NCBI RefSeq assembly: GCF_016427505.1
Contig: NZ_JAELXS010000009.1
Coordinates: 1 to 64,000 of the forward strand
DNA: 64,000 bases
Direction of reading: 5' to 3'
Source of the DNA: Sphingomonas mollis
GTDB taxonomy: Bacteria; Pseudomonadota; Alphaproteobacteria; Sphingomonadales; Sphingomonadaceae
Shown here: positions 32,818 to 39,976 of the stretch, one piece after another
Position numbering within the stretch: the stretch's first letter is position 1
Layout of the letters: each line of letters opens with the position of its first letter
The notes under the pieces: generated by a model
What the model was told of the DNA's origin: nothing
What the model saw: the letters and a program-made list of their open reading frames with translations, nothing else
The model's database searches: none
Made by a program: the position numbers and the translations under genes

Positions 32818-33495
32818 ATGAGCAGGAACGACAACTCCTCCGGCCTGCGCATGGGCGTCGACTACGCGCCACTCGTCGTTTTCTTCCTCGTCAATTTCCT
32901 TGCCCCCGCCGAACCGATGATGCGGCTGGTGGCGCAGTTCAGCGGGATGCTGTCCGACATGGACCGGCTCGGCGCGCTGGTGATCGCGCGGGTGATCTGC
33001 GCGACGACCGCGTTCGTCATCGCCACCATAATCGCGATCATCGTGTCGAAGGTAAAGCTGGGCAGCGTGTCGCCGATGCTGTGGATTTCGGGCGTGCTGG
33101 TCGTGATATTCGGCGGCCTGACCGTCTATTTCCACGACCCCCGCTTCATCCAGATGAAGCCGACCATCGTCTACGCCACATTCGCCAGCGTCTTGGGCTT
33201 CGGCCTCATTACCGGGCGACCGTTGCTGGAGGGATTGCTGGGTTCCGCCTATCCGGGCCTGTCGGCGCTCGGCTGGCGCAAGCTGACGCGTAACTGGATG
33301 ATATTCTTCGTCGCCATGGCGATCCTGAACGAGATCGTCTGGCGCAACGCCGGCTGGGATTTCTGGGTGGGGTTCAAGCTGTGGGGCGCGATCCCGCTGA
33401 CGCTGGGCTTCGCGATCGCGAACCTGCCGATGCTGATGCGCCACGGGTTGCAGGCGGGCGAAGGCGCGGTGGCGAAGGAGTTGCCGCCGGAGTGA
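32818..33495 (+). CDS. yciB: YciB/IspZ family inner-membrane (septation) protein
   Basis: 225-aa polytopic membrane protein. About six hydrophobic segments are visible (VFFLVNFLAPAE, ALVIARVICATTAFVIATII, MLWISGVLVVIFGGLTVYF, and others), with the family motifs KPTIVYATFASVLGFGL and LTRNWMIFFVAMAILNEIVW. YciB affects envelope integrity and septation in E. coli. The start at 32818 (MSRNDNSSG) is directly after the palindromic element; ftsY-yciB adjacency is common in alphaproteobacteria. Confidence 0.92.
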   Translation: MSRNDNSSGLRMGVDYAPLVVFFLVNFLAPAEPMMRLVAQFSGMLSDMDRLGALVIARVICATTAFVIATIIAIIVSKVKLGSVSPMLWISGVLVVIFGGLTVYFHDPRFIQMKPTIVYATFASVLGFGLITGRPLLEGLLGSAYPGLSALGWRKLTRNWMIFFVAMAILNEIVWRNAGWDFWVGFKLWGAIPLTLGFAIANLPMLMRHGLQAGEGAVAKELPPE

Positions 33496-33526
33496 GGGGC
33501 GGTCGTAAAACCACCCCTCTCCCCAT

Positions 33527-33609
33527 CGTCATGCCAGCGAAGGCTGGCATCTCCCGGTAAACGGTAAGTACCTCACCACAGGGAGACCCCAGCTTTCGCT
33601 GGGGTGACG
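33527..33609. repeat. Inverted palindromic repeat pair, diverged copy of the 4114-4221 family
   Basis: Left arm CGTCATGCCAGCGAAGGCTG and right arm CAGCTTTCGCTGGGGTGACG, convergent between yciB and sod. The arms retain the CGTCA...TGACG ends of the family but the hairpin stems have co-varied (CCAGC/GCTGG). Confidence 0.8.
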
Positions 33610-33627
33610 TCGGATGTTTGTCGGGAG

Positions 33628-34239
33628 TTACGCCGCTACCGCGTCGTAACGCTGACCGACCTTGTCCCAGTCGACCACGTCCCACCACGCCTTCAGATAG
33701 CCCGGCCGGTCGTTCATATACGTCAGGTAGTACGCGTGCTCCCACACGTCGTTACCCAGCAACGGCGTGCCCTGCTCCTTGGCGTCGTCCATCAGGGGAT
33801 TGTCCTGATTGGGGGTCGACGTGACCTTCAGCTTGCCGCTCGCATCGGCGATCAGCCATGCCCAGCCCGAGCCGAACTGGCCCGCGCCCTTGGTGTTGAA
33901 CTCTTCCTTCAGCTTGTCGAGCCCGCCGAAATCGCGGTCGATCGCCTCGGCCAGCTTGCCCGATGGCGTGCCGCCGCCCTTCTTCATGGTGTTCCAGAAG
34001 AAGTCGTGGTTCCAGAAACCGCCGCCATTGTTGCGGATGCCGGCCGGCAACGTCGAGATCTGGCCGAGGATTTCCTCGATCGTCTTGCCTTCCAGCTTCG
34101 GATCGGCGGCGACGAACTCGTTCAGCTTGTTGGTATAGGCGGCGTGGTGCTTGTCGTGGTGGAACGTCATCGTCTCTTTCGAGATTGTCGGCTCCAGCGC
34201 GTCGTAATCATACGGAAGGGGCGGCAGTTCGAACGCCAT
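33628..34239 (-). CDS. sodB: Superoxide dismutase (Fe/Mn family)
   Basis: 203-aa cytosolic superoxide dismutase. Metal ligands are in TFHHDKHHAAYTNKLN (His about 27), NGGGFWNHDFFW (His about 77), and DVWEHAYYLTYM (Asp and His about 163-167). The metal-discriminating positions are mixed: GGGFWNH lacks the Gln of typical Fe enzymes, and GAGQFGSGWAWL carries a Gln near the Mn-type position. The enzyme could be Mn-dependent or cambialistic, and the symbol sodB is conventional only. Strong GGAG precedes the ATG at 34239. Confidence 0.95.
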   Translation of the reverse strand: MAFELPPLPYDYDALEPTISKETMTFHHDKHHAAYTNKLNEFVAADPKLEGKTIEEILGQISTLPAGIRNNGGGFWNHDFFWNTMKKGGGTPSGKLAEAIDRDFGGLDKLKEEFNTKGAGQFGSGWAWLIADASGKLKVTSTPNQDNPLMDDAKEQGTPLLGNDVWEHAYYLTYMNDRPGYLKAWWDVVDWDKVGQRYDAVAA

Positions 34240-34315
34240 GGGGCTTCTCCTGATTGGGCCTGAATTAGACGGTGCGAGAAACGCACGCCGCGCTCAATTG
34301 GTCCCCCGGCGTGTG

Positions 34316-35377
34316 TTACGCAACCGTTCCGATCAGATCGTGGCGGCGCAGCGCATGGCGAAGCTGGTCGTACGACAGCCCCAGCGCATCGGCGGTCTGG
34401 CGCTGGTTGAAGCGGTTCTCGGCCAAGCTGCGGGTCAGCAATTCCCGCTCGAACAAGGCCACACGCGATTTGAAGTCGGATGGCCCGACCTCGCAGGCGG
34501 CCACCTCGTCGTCCTGCCCCGCCTGATCCGTCGGTGCGTTGCCCGTCGTTTCGACCCGCGGCGTCGGCGCCCCCTGCCCCTGCCCCTGCCCCTGATTCTG
34601 GGGCCGATAGGGCGACGCGAACGGATCGATCTCGATCGAATCGATCGGCCCGCCCTGTTCCCAGCGATACACCGCCCGCTCCACCACATTACGCAATTCG
34701 CGGACGTTGCCGGGCCAGCGATGCTTCAGCAACTGATCCACCGCCACTGGACCGAAGCCGGGCCAGCGCTCCCGCCCCAGCTCCGCCGCCATCCTTCGTC
34801 CGAAATGATCCGCCAGCACATGGATGTCGCCCGCGCGACTGCGCAGCGGCGGCAGCGTCACGACCTCGAACGACAGCCGGTCGAGCAGATCGGCGCGGAA
34901 CTCGTGCCGGTCCACCTTGTCGGGCAGGTGTTCGTTGGTGGCGGCGACGATGCGCACGTCGACCCGCATCGGCCGCGACGATCCGATCCGCGTGACCTCG
35001 CCATATTCGACCGCGCGCAGCAGGCGTTCCTGCGCAGCCATCGACAGGGTGCCCAGTTCGTCGAGGAACAGCGTGCCGCCATCCGCCTCCTCGAATCGCC
35101 CGACGCGCGCCTTGGTCGCGCCGGTGAAGGCTCCCGCCTCATGCCCGAACAATTCCGCCTCGATCAGCGTTTCGGGCAGCGCCGCGCAGTTCATGACGAC
35201 CAGCGGATGGTCCCAGCGCTGGCTGAGGCGATGGAGTCGCTCGGCGACCAGTTCCTTGCCCGTCCCCCGCTCGCCGATGACCAGCACGGGGCGGTCGAGC
35301 GCGGCCGCGCGGCTCGCACGTTCGAGGGCATCGAGGAACGCCCCCGACTGACCGATGACCTGGCTGGCCCGTTCCAT
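34316..35377 (-). CDS. pspF: PspF, sigma54-dependent activator of the psp operon
   Basis: 353 aa. A bacterial enhancer-binding protein without a receiver domain, as in PspF. The AAA+ core starts at once: Walker A GERGTGKE (about 35-42), the sigma54-contact loop GAFTGA (about 82-87), Walker B GGTLFLDELGTL, and R-finger region. A Gln-Gly repeat linker (QGQGQGQG) precedes the C-terminal Fis-type helix-turn-helix (NRFNQRQTADALGLSYDQLRHAL). In E. coli PspA binds PspF to hold it off. The start at 35377 gives MERASQVIGQSGAF; a longer in-frame ATG exists at 35413. It is divergent from the psp operon. Confidence 0.92.
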   Translation of the reverse strand: MERASQVIGQSGAFLDALERASRAAALDRPVLVIGERGTGKELVAERLHRLSQRWDHPLVVMNCAALPETLIEAELFGHEAGAFTGATKARVGRFEEADGGTLFLDELGTLSMAAQERLLRAVEYGEVTRIGSSRPMRVDVRIVAATNEHLPDKVDRHEFRADLLDRLSFEVVTLPPLRSRAGDIHVLADHFGRRMAAELGRERWPGFGPVAVDQLLKHRWPGNVRELRNVVERAVYRWEQGGPIDSIEIDPFASPYRPQNQGQGQGQGAPTPRVETTGNAPTDQAGQDDEVAACEVGPSDFKSRVALFERELLTRSLAENRFNQRQTADALGLSYDQLRHALRRHDLIGTVA

Positions 35378-35387
35378 CGCCAATGTT

Positions 35388-35416
35388 TGGCGCAAAATAC
35401 CAAGTTTGCGCAAGCC
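35388..35416. promoter_or_regulatory. Candidate PspF enhancer (upstream activating sequence)
   Basis: Two similar half-sites, TTTGGCGCAAA (35388-35398) and GTTTGCGCAAG (35406-35416), lie about 85-115 bp upstream of the predicted sigma54 start. This is the distance at which PspF binds in enterobacteria. They overlap the 5' end of pspF, so pspF could also be autoregulated. Confidence 0.5.
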
Positions 35417-35477
35417 GCCACATCATCCATCGCAGCGGAAATCGCATTAGCCGCTGTTTTCTCACGTTTTTCAAAAC

Positions 35478-35493
35478 TGGCACGCCCCCTGCA
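35478..35493 (+). promoter_or_regulatory. Sigma54 promoter of the psp operon (-24 GG / -12 GC)
   Basis: TGGCACGCCCCCTGCA matches the consensus TGGCACG-N4-TTGCA except one T to C. GG at 35479-35480 and GC at 35491-35492 are separated by exactly 10 bp. It faces the psp genes and is next to divergent pspF. Confidence 0.85.
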
Positions 35494-35545
35494 AAGCATC
35501 AGGTATCCCGCCGACAGCGCGGCCAACCAATTGATGGAGGCAATG

Positions 35546-35710
35546 ATGTTCAACGACCTGACCCACAAGTTCGCCGCCCTCGCCCTCACCATCGTCATGA
35601 GCGCCACCTGCGTGCTCGCCGCCGTCGGTCCCGCCGCCCATGACGGTTCGATGAAAACGGGCGGGAATGCCGGCGCGGCAGTCGCCACGGCGGCCCGGTT
35701 CGTGGCATAA
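35546..35710 (+). CDS. Small secreted or membrane peptide, first gene of the psp operon, 54 aa
   Basis: Unrecognised. The ATG at 35546 follows GGAGG by 5 nt (an ATG at 35543 is less well spaced) and lies about 50 bp after the sigma54 promoter. The product is MFNDLTHKFAALALTIVMSA followed by TCVLAAVGPAAHDGSMKTGG and an Ala-rich tail. It has a hydrophobic stretch with an A-V-G-P-A-A type cleavage zone, so it is either a secreted peptide of about 25 residues or a small membrane protein. It ends 37 nt before pspA. Confidence 0.65.
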   Translation: MFNDLTHKFAALALTIVMSATCVLAAVGPAAHDGSMKTGGNAGAAVATAARFVA

Positions 35711-35747
35711 GGGCGTGAACGCCATTTCCGCCCCTCAGGAGTTCATG

Positions 35748-36416
35748 ATGGGAATATTCAGCCGCACCCGCGACATCGTCGCCGCCAACTTCGCCGACCT
35801 GCTCGACAAGGCCGAAGACCCCGCGAAGATGATCCGGATGATTATCCTCGAGATGGAAGAGACGCTGGTCGAGGTTCGCGCCTCTGCCGCCCGCACCATC
35901 GCCGACCAGAAGGAAATGCGCCGGCACATCGCCAAGCTGGACCAGCTTCAGACGAACTGGACCGAAAAGGCGGAACTGGCGCTGTCGAAGGACCGCGAGG
36001 ATCTGGCCAAGGCCGCCCTGATGGAACGCCAGAAGGCGGCCGACATGGCCGATCAGCTTAAGGCGGAGGTGCAGGTGCTCGACGACGGCCTGCGCGCGTC
36101 GGAAGAGGACATCGCCAAGCTGCAGGGTCGCCTGCGCGAGGCGCGCAACAAGCAGTCGACGATCCAGACCCGGCTGGAAAGCGCCAACAACCGCTATCGC
36201 CTGCGCGATGCCTATGCCGGCCCCAAGACGCAGGAGGCGTTCAGCCGCTTCGGCGAACTGGAACGCCGCGCCGACGAGGCGGAGGGCCGCGCCGAGGCGA
36301 TGGGTCTTGGCGTCAGCAAGAGCCTGGAAGACGAGATCGCCGAGCTTCGCCAGAGCGACCGCGTCGATGCCGATCTGGCCGCGCTGAAGGCGCGACTGAA
36401 CAAGTCGGAGGGCTGA
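35748..36416 (+). CDS. pspA: Phage shock protein A
   Basis: 222-aa PspA/IM30 (ESCRT-III-like) protein that binds stressed inner membrane and, in enterobacteria, inhibits PspF. An N-terminal amphipathic helix (MGIFSRTRDIVAANFADLLD) with the family motif KAEDPAKMIRMIILEMEETL is followed by long coiled coils to the end. AGGAG lies 6 nt before the ATG at 35748 (an ATG at 35745 is possible). It is 4 nt before pspB. Confidence 0.96.
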   Translation: MGIFSRTRDIVAANFADLLDKAEDPAKMIRMIILEMEETLVEVRASAARTIADQKEMRRHIAKLDQLQTNWTEKAELALSKDREDLAKAALMERQKAADMADQLKAEVQVLDDGLRASEEDIAKLQGRLREARNKQSTIQTRLESANNRYRLRDAYAGPKTQEAFSRFGELERRADEAEGRAEAMGLGVSKSLEDEIAELRQSDRVDADLAALKARLNKSEG

Positions 36417-36420
36417 GGCG

Positions 36421-36711
36421 ATGGAAGACATTTTCGTACCGCTGATCGCGATCACGTCGATCTTCATCGGCCTGCCGTGGCTGATCCTGCACTATGTCTC
36501 GCAGTGGAAGCGGGCGCCGAAGATCACCGAGGAGGACGAACGGATGCTGGACGAGATGTACAATCTCGCCCGCCGTCTGGAAGATCGCCTCAACACCGTC
36601 GAACGGATCGTGGCCGCCGACAATCCCGACTGGAAGCCGGGCCTGAACGCCCCGCAGACGCCGACGCAATATCAGATCAACCGCAACCCCAATCTTGATC
36701 GGAGCAACTGA
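36421..36711 (+). CDS. pspB: Phage shock protein B
   Basis: 96 aa, slightly longer than E. coli PspB. One N-terminal membrane helix (VPLIAITSIFIGLPWLILHYV, about 6-26) precedes a cytoplasmic helix (ITEEDERMLDEMYNLARRLEDRLNTV split by DRL). The motif RLNTVERIVAADNPDWKP closes the conserved part, with a short Gln/Asn/Pro tail after it. PspB and PspC relay membrane stress to the PspA-PspF pair. The motif VERIVAADN is the form repeated as LERIVTD in the five downstream small proteins. Confidence 0.93.
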   Translation: MEDIFVPLIAITSIFIGLPWLILHYVSQWKRAPKITEEDERMLDEMYNLARRLEDRLNTVERIVAADNPDWKPGLNAPQTPTQYQINRNPNLDRSN

Positions 36712-36712
36712 G

Positions 36713-37090
36713 ATGGCTGCCCGTACCCAATTCTACCTGAACAAGCAGGATGCCAAGTGGAAGGGCGTCTGCGCCGGGATATCCGATTATACCGGTCTCG
36801 ATGTCCTTTGGGTCCGCCTCGGCGTGGCCGGCATGACCGTCATCGCCCAGCAATGGTGGCTGGTCATCGCGTACATGATCGTCGCCTGGGTCGTCGATCC
36901 CAAGCCGATCGGGCTGTACGATACGCCGGACGATGCCAAGTTCTGGCAGGGCGTCCGCTCGAACCCGAAGCGGTCGAGCGCCGAGGTCCGGTCGAAACTG
37001 CGCGATATCGATCGCCGGCTGGCCGACATGGAAACCCACTACACCAGCCGCAACACCGCTCTCGCCAACGAGATCGACGCGCTGCGCTGA
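36713..37090 (+). CDS. pspC: Envelope stress response protein PspC
   Basis: 125 aa. The PspC domain is FYLNKQDAKWKGVCAGISDY, then LGVAGMTVIAQQWWLVIAYMIV (membrane helix), followed by WVVDPKPIGLYD. A cytoplasmic helical tail of about 50 residues ends SRNTALANEIDALR. That last segment is the same EIDALR-type end found on the following small proteins, suggesting a common assembly element. One nucleotide separates it from the pspB stop. Confidence 0.93.
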   Translation: MAARTQFYLNKQDAKWKGVCAGISDYTGLDVLWVRLGVAGMTVIAQQWWLVIAYMIVAWVVDPKPIGLYDTPDDAKFWQGVRSNPKRSSAEVRSKLRDIDRRLADMETHYTSRNTALANEIDALR

Positions 37091-37133
37091 CCCTTCGCCC
37101 GACGGCGAGACGACGAGATCAGGGAGGAAGACG

Positions 37134-37415
37134 ATGGACTGGGGTGGACCGTTCTTCGTGCTGGCGATCATTGCCATGTCGACCGGCGGATGGGTCGTGA
37201 ACAACTGGATACGCGCCAGGCATGGTTATGCGCCGAGCGACGACTGGGGCAACACCGACGATCCCGAGGCGCGCCGGCACATGAGGCTGCTGACGACCGA
37301 GAATGAAAAGCTGGTGGGCAAGGTCAGCCGGCTGGAGGAGCGGATCGCGGTGCTGGAACGCATCGCCACCGACCCCGCCGAACGCACCGCCCGCGACATC
37401 GACGCGCTGCGCTGA
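37134..37415 (+). CDS. PspB-like small membrane protein, array member 1
   Basis: 93 aa with strong GGGAGGAAG before the ATG. One N-terminal membrane helix (FFVLAIIAMSTGGWVVNNWI, about 7-26) is followed by a polar linker and then a coiled coil: LLTTENEKLVGKVSRLEERI, then AVLERIATDPAERTARDIDALR. The LERIxTD...DIDALR ending is shared with the next genes and, in part, with PspB and PspC. Not recognised as a named family; probably a PspB paralogue that joins the envelope-stress complex. Confidence 0.82.
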   Translation: MDWGGPFFVLAIIAMSTGGWVVNNWIRARHGYAPSDDWGNTDDPEARRHMRLLTTENEKLVGKVSRLEERIAVLERIATDPAERTARDIDALR

Positions 37416-37429
37416 GAGGAGCCGCCATC

Positions 37430-37741
37430 ATGCCATTCCCTTTCGATGCTTTCGTCCCCGTCGCGGTCATTCTGGGGCTGTCCGGAATCGGTGGCTGGGT
37501 GCTGACCACCTGGATGCGGATCAAGAACGGCTATCCGTTGGACGGCGCCTGGGGTCAGGCGGTCTATCCCCGCAAGGATCAGGAGACCGCCGAGCGGATC
37601 AAGCTGCTCAGTCAGGAGAACGCCCAGCTGCGCGCCGAACTGGGATCGATGAAGGACCGGCTGGTCGTCGAACGGATCGTGACCGACAGCGGCAACCTGT
37701 TGAGCCACGAGATCGATCGCCTTCGCAGCCATCCGAACTGA
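37430..37741 (+). CDS. PspB-like small membrane protein, array member 2
   Basis: 103 aa, 14 nt after member 1 and preceded by AGAGGAG. The membrane helix (VPVAVILGLSGIGGWVLTTW, about 9-28) is followed by the same KNGYPLDGAWG turn type as ARHGYAPSDDWG of member 1, showing paralogy beyond the coiled coil. The C-terminal coiled coil is IKLLSQENAQLRAELGSMKD, then LVVERIVTDSGNLLSHEIDRLR. Members 1 and 2 are the most similar pair in the array. Confidence 0.82.
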   Translation: MPFPFDAFVPVAVILGLSGIGGWVLTTWMRIKNGYPLDGAWGQAVYPRKDQETAERIKLLSQENAQLRAELGSMKDRLVVERIVTDSGNLLSHEIDRLRSHPN

Positions 37742-37751
37742 GGATCAGACC

Positions 37752-38039
37752 ATGCAAAGCAGCGTTTTCCTCGCCTTTTTCTTCATCGTGGTGGGACTGC
37801 CCGTCATCCTCGGTGTCGGCGGCAACATGTTCAGCCGCTGGCTGAAGCACAAGGAACGGATGAGCGAGGTCATCACCCGGCAGACCGCCGAGAAGGCCGC
37901 GCAATATGCGGCGCATACCGAGCGGCTGGAACAGCGGGTCCGGGTGCTGGAACGGATCGTCACCGATCGCGGCATGGATCTGTCCGACGAGATCGAACGA
38001 TTGCGCCGCGACCAGCCGGAACCGATCAGGCTGGGCTGA
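37752..38039 (+). CDS. PspB-like small membrane protein, array member 3
   Basis: 95 aa. The membrane helix (VFLAFFFIVVGLPVILGVGG, about 5-24; note VGLPVI resembling PspB IGLPWL) is followed by a basic stretch FSRWLKHKERMSEVI. The coiled coil ends RVRVLERIVTDRGMDLSDEI and ERLR. By its helix it is the closest to PspB itself. Spacing to member 2 is 10 nt, with GAGGATCAG upstream. Confidence 0.82.
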   Translation: MQSSVFLAFFFIVVGLPVILGVGGNMFSRWLKHKERMSEVITRQTAEKAAQYAAHTERLEQRVRVLERIVTDRGMDLSDEIERLRRDQPEPIRLG

Positions 38040-38066
38040 CCAGCGTCAATTCAGGGAAGAACGAAC

Positions 38067-38309
38067 ATGAACCCCTTTTCGATGGTCGTCGCGATCGTCC
38101 TCATCGTCTCGATCGCCAAGGTCCTCTCACGGCGATACCAGTCACTCGGCCAGCAACAGCACCACCTCGTGCAAAGCGCCGACGCGATGCGCACGCAGGA
38201 AGAGATGCGGCAACTGAAGGAACGCGTCGCCGTGCTGGAACGCGTCATCACCGACAACCATGGCAGCCTGGGTCTCGATCGCGAGATCGAGCGGCTGCGC
38301 GACCGCTAG
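38067..38309 (+). CDS. PspB-like small membrane protein, array member 4
   Basis: 80 aa, the second shortest of the array. A short N-terminal membrane helix (MVVAIVLIVSIAKVL, about 6-20) is followed directly by a helix with Gln/His-rich SLGQQQHHLVQSAD. The coiled coil is MRQLKERVAVLERVITDNHG with the DREIERLRDR end. AGGGAAG precedes the ATG. The signature V-L-E-R-V-I-T-D matches members 1-3. Confidence 0.8.
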   Translation: MNPFSMVVAIVLIVSIAKVLSRRYQSLGQQQHHLVQSADAMRTQEEMRQLKERVAVLERVITDNHGSLGLDREIERLRDR

Positions 38310-38322
38310 AAGGAGGCGGGTC

Positions 38323-38553
38323 ATGATCGATCCATTCACCACCGTTACCCTGTCGCTTGCGGGCCTGACCGGCCTGGGCATGATCGTCGCGGGCGGCCTT
38401 GCCGGCTGGCGCGGCTGGCTGCAGCTGAAGCGCAACGAGATGGACCAGGGCGGCCACGCCCCCCTGCCCACCGCCGGCGCCCGCATCGAGATCGCCGACC
38501 TGCGCGAGCGGATCAAGAAGCTCGAAGCGATCGCGGCCGGCGTCGATCTCTAG
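38323..38553 (+). CDS. PspB-like small membrane protein, array member 5 (diverged)
   Basis: 76 aa with AAGGAGG before the ATG. Membrane helix LSLAGLTGLGMIVAGGLAGW (about 10-29), then a short amphipathic stretch and a C-terminal coiled coil IADLRERIKKLEAIAAGVDL. The signature is reduced: the L-x-E-R-I-x-x-L-E frame remains, but the TD and EIxRLR end are lost. It is the last gene of the run; sufE follows after 65 bp. Confidence 0.75.
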   Translation: MIDPFTTVTLSLAGLTGLGMIVAGGLAGWRGWLQLKRNEMDQGGHAPLPTAGARIEIADLRERIKKLEAIAAGVDL

Positions 38554-38618
38554 GGATCGGCGTCCCCCACGCGGTCGCCACGGTTGTCGCGGCCCGCGCC
38601 AGCCGCTACCCGCCGGTG

Positions 38619-39023
38619 ATGCCCAGCCTCACTGAAATTCACGACGAATACGACTTTCTCGACGCCGACGACCGTTATCGTCTGCTGATCGATCTGGGCA
38701 AGGCGCTGGAACCGATGCCGGACGCGCTGAAGACCGATGCGACGCTGGTCCGTGGTTGCTCCGCCTCCGTCTGGGTCTATCCGACCCGTGCCGACGACGG
38801 CACGCTGCACTTTCTGGCCGACTCGAACGCCGCGATCACCAAGGGCATCATCGCGCTGGTCCTGATCGCGGTGCAGGACCGGCAACCGGCGGCGATCCTG
38901 ACCACGGACGTGGCAGGAGAACTGGCGCCGTTCGATCTCAGCCGGCAGTTGAGCTCGAACCGGACGCAGGGCATCCCCAACATGATCGCGCTGATCCACG
39001 AAACCGCCGCGCGCTACGCGTAG
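38619..39023 (+). CDS. sufE: Cysteine desulfuration protein SufE
   Basis: 134-aa sulfur acceptor for SufS in Fe-S cluster assembly. The persulfide Cys lies in VRGCSASVWVY (about residue 48), where homologues have VxGCqSxVW. The C-terminal AGELAPFDLSRQLSSNRTQG and PNMIALIHETA match the family. The start is the ATG at 38619; an overlapping GTG at 38616 is not needed. No SufS is adjacent; the likely desulfurase partners are the pair at 60570-62737 or elsewhere. Confidence 0.93.
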   Translation: MPSLTEIHDEYDFLDADDRYRLLIDLGKALEPMPDALKTDATLVRGCSASVWVYPTRADDGTLHFLADSNAAITKGIIALVLIAVQDRQPAAILTTDVAGELAPFDLSRQLSSNRTQGIPNMIALIHETAARYA

Positions 39024-39038
39024 CAGCGGATACCTGCC

Positions 39039-39130
39039 GTTCCCCGGCGGAGGCCGGGGTCTAGTTGGGAAGGCCGCTGTAAGTCATCACGATAGTCCAC
39101 CCGGCTGGACCCCGGCCGCCGCCGGGGAAC
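39039..39130. repeat. Inverted palindromic repeat pair (GTTCCCCGGCGG type)
   Basis: Left arm GTTCCCCGGCGGAGGCCGGG and right arm CCCGGCCGCCGCCGGGGAAC, between convergent sufE and the ferredoxin-like gene. Half copies of the same family lie near 57149-57180 and 57285-57308. Confidence 0.8.
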
Positions 39131-39140
39131 ATAAAGGTGA

Positions 39141-39446
39141 CTACTCAGTCCGGTCGATAAATCCCAACCGCGCCACCACCGTATCGACCGGCTCACCCGG
39201 ATCGACCACCAGCCACGCCGCCGGCCGTTCCGCATCGACCACCGCGACCGCGCGCTTCGGGCAGAGCTTCAGGCATTTCGTCTCGATTACCCCGAAATCA
39301 GCCTTCCGCCCCTTTCCCGCGCGCTGGCGCAGCACCTTGGTCAGCGACGTCCGACCGTCGTCGCCGAACCCGCCCGACACCTTCTTCGAACATTTACCGC
39401 ACACCAGCACGACGCCGCGCCAGCGGCTCTTGGCGATGCGGATCAA
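39141..39446 (-). CDS. (2Fe-2S) ferredoxin-like protein
   Basis: 101 aa resembling thioredoxin-like 2Fe-2S ferredoxins. Cys residues are CGKCSKKVSGG (about 16-19) and ETKCLKLCPKRAV (about 58-62), arranged as in the C-x(n)-C...C-x3-C pattern of that fold. A Lys/Arg-rich stretch separates them. The end VVDPGEPVDTVVARLGFID is typical. Electron-transfer role assumed. Its start overlaps the upstream J-domain stop by 4 nt, so the two are co-translated. Confidence 0.75.
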   Translation of the reverse strand: MIRIAKSRWRGVVLVCGKCSKKVSGGFGDDGRTSLTKVLRQRAGKGRKADFGVIETKCLKLCPKRAVAVVDAERPAAWLVVDPGEPVDTVVARLGFIDRTE

Positions 39447-39976
39447 GCGGCTGTCCGACGCTCTTCGGCGGCACGGAGGACTTCATAGGCGGCCTGCACC
39501 GCCTGAAACCGCACGGCGGCATCGGGATCGCCCGGCCGCACATCGGGATGGTTCTCCTTGGCCAGCTTGCGCCACGCGCCGCGGATTTCCTCGAAGCCGG
39601 CCTCTTCTTCCAGCCCCAGTGCGGTCAACGCACGGAGTTCGTCGCGCGACCGGCTGCCATCGCCCGGCCCGCTCCACGCGTAATGGCGCGACCGTTCGTA
39701 CCCGGCCGCCGTGCCCGATTCGTCCGCCTCGCGCGCCGCCGCTTCCTCCGCCGACAGGCCCTCGAAATAGTCCCAGCCGCGATTGTATTCGCCGGCGTGA
39801 GTTTGGCAAAACCACCAGCGATCGGGGTTGTTGGGCGATTTCGGCGCAGGGCAATTGCCCGGTTCCTGGCAGCCATGCCGGTCGCACAGGCGCACGGTTT
39901 CCGCCTCGCGGCCGGCGCTATAGCCGCGCCATCGGGGAAAGCCCCAGTCGTTGGATCGTGTCGGGCGGTACGCCAT
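39443..39976 (-). CDS. J-domain (DnaJ-like) protein with N-terminal Cys-rich region
   Basis: 177 aa. The start at 39976 gives MAYRPTRSNDWGFPRWRGY, a conserved-looking Trp-rich N-terminus. A Cys/His cluster (LCDRHGCQEPGNCPAPK... WWFCQTH) could bind zinc. The C-terminal 65 residues form a J domain with the Hsp70-activating HPD in ENHPDVRPGDPDA. A J domain at the C-terminus with N-terminal zinc-like module is a known alphaproteobacterial architecture. Partner Hsp70 is not in this window. Confidence 0.85.
   Translation of the reverse strand: MAYRPTRSNDWGFPRWRGYSAGREAETVRLCDRHGCQEPGNCPAPKSPNNPDRWWFCQTHAGEYNRGWDYFEGLSAEEAAAREADESGTAAGYERSRHYAWSGPGDGSRSRDELRALTALGLEEEAGFEEIRGAWRKLAKENHPDVRPGDPDAAVRFQAVQAAYEVLRAAEERRTAA

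Noticed and set aside
34561..34605. Tandem CCCCTGCCCCTG-like repeat, checked as a possible CRISPR or VNTR
   Set aside because: It is the short Gln-Gly linker coding sequence inside pspF, a few 6-bp units, with no spacers. No CRISPR array was seen anywhere.
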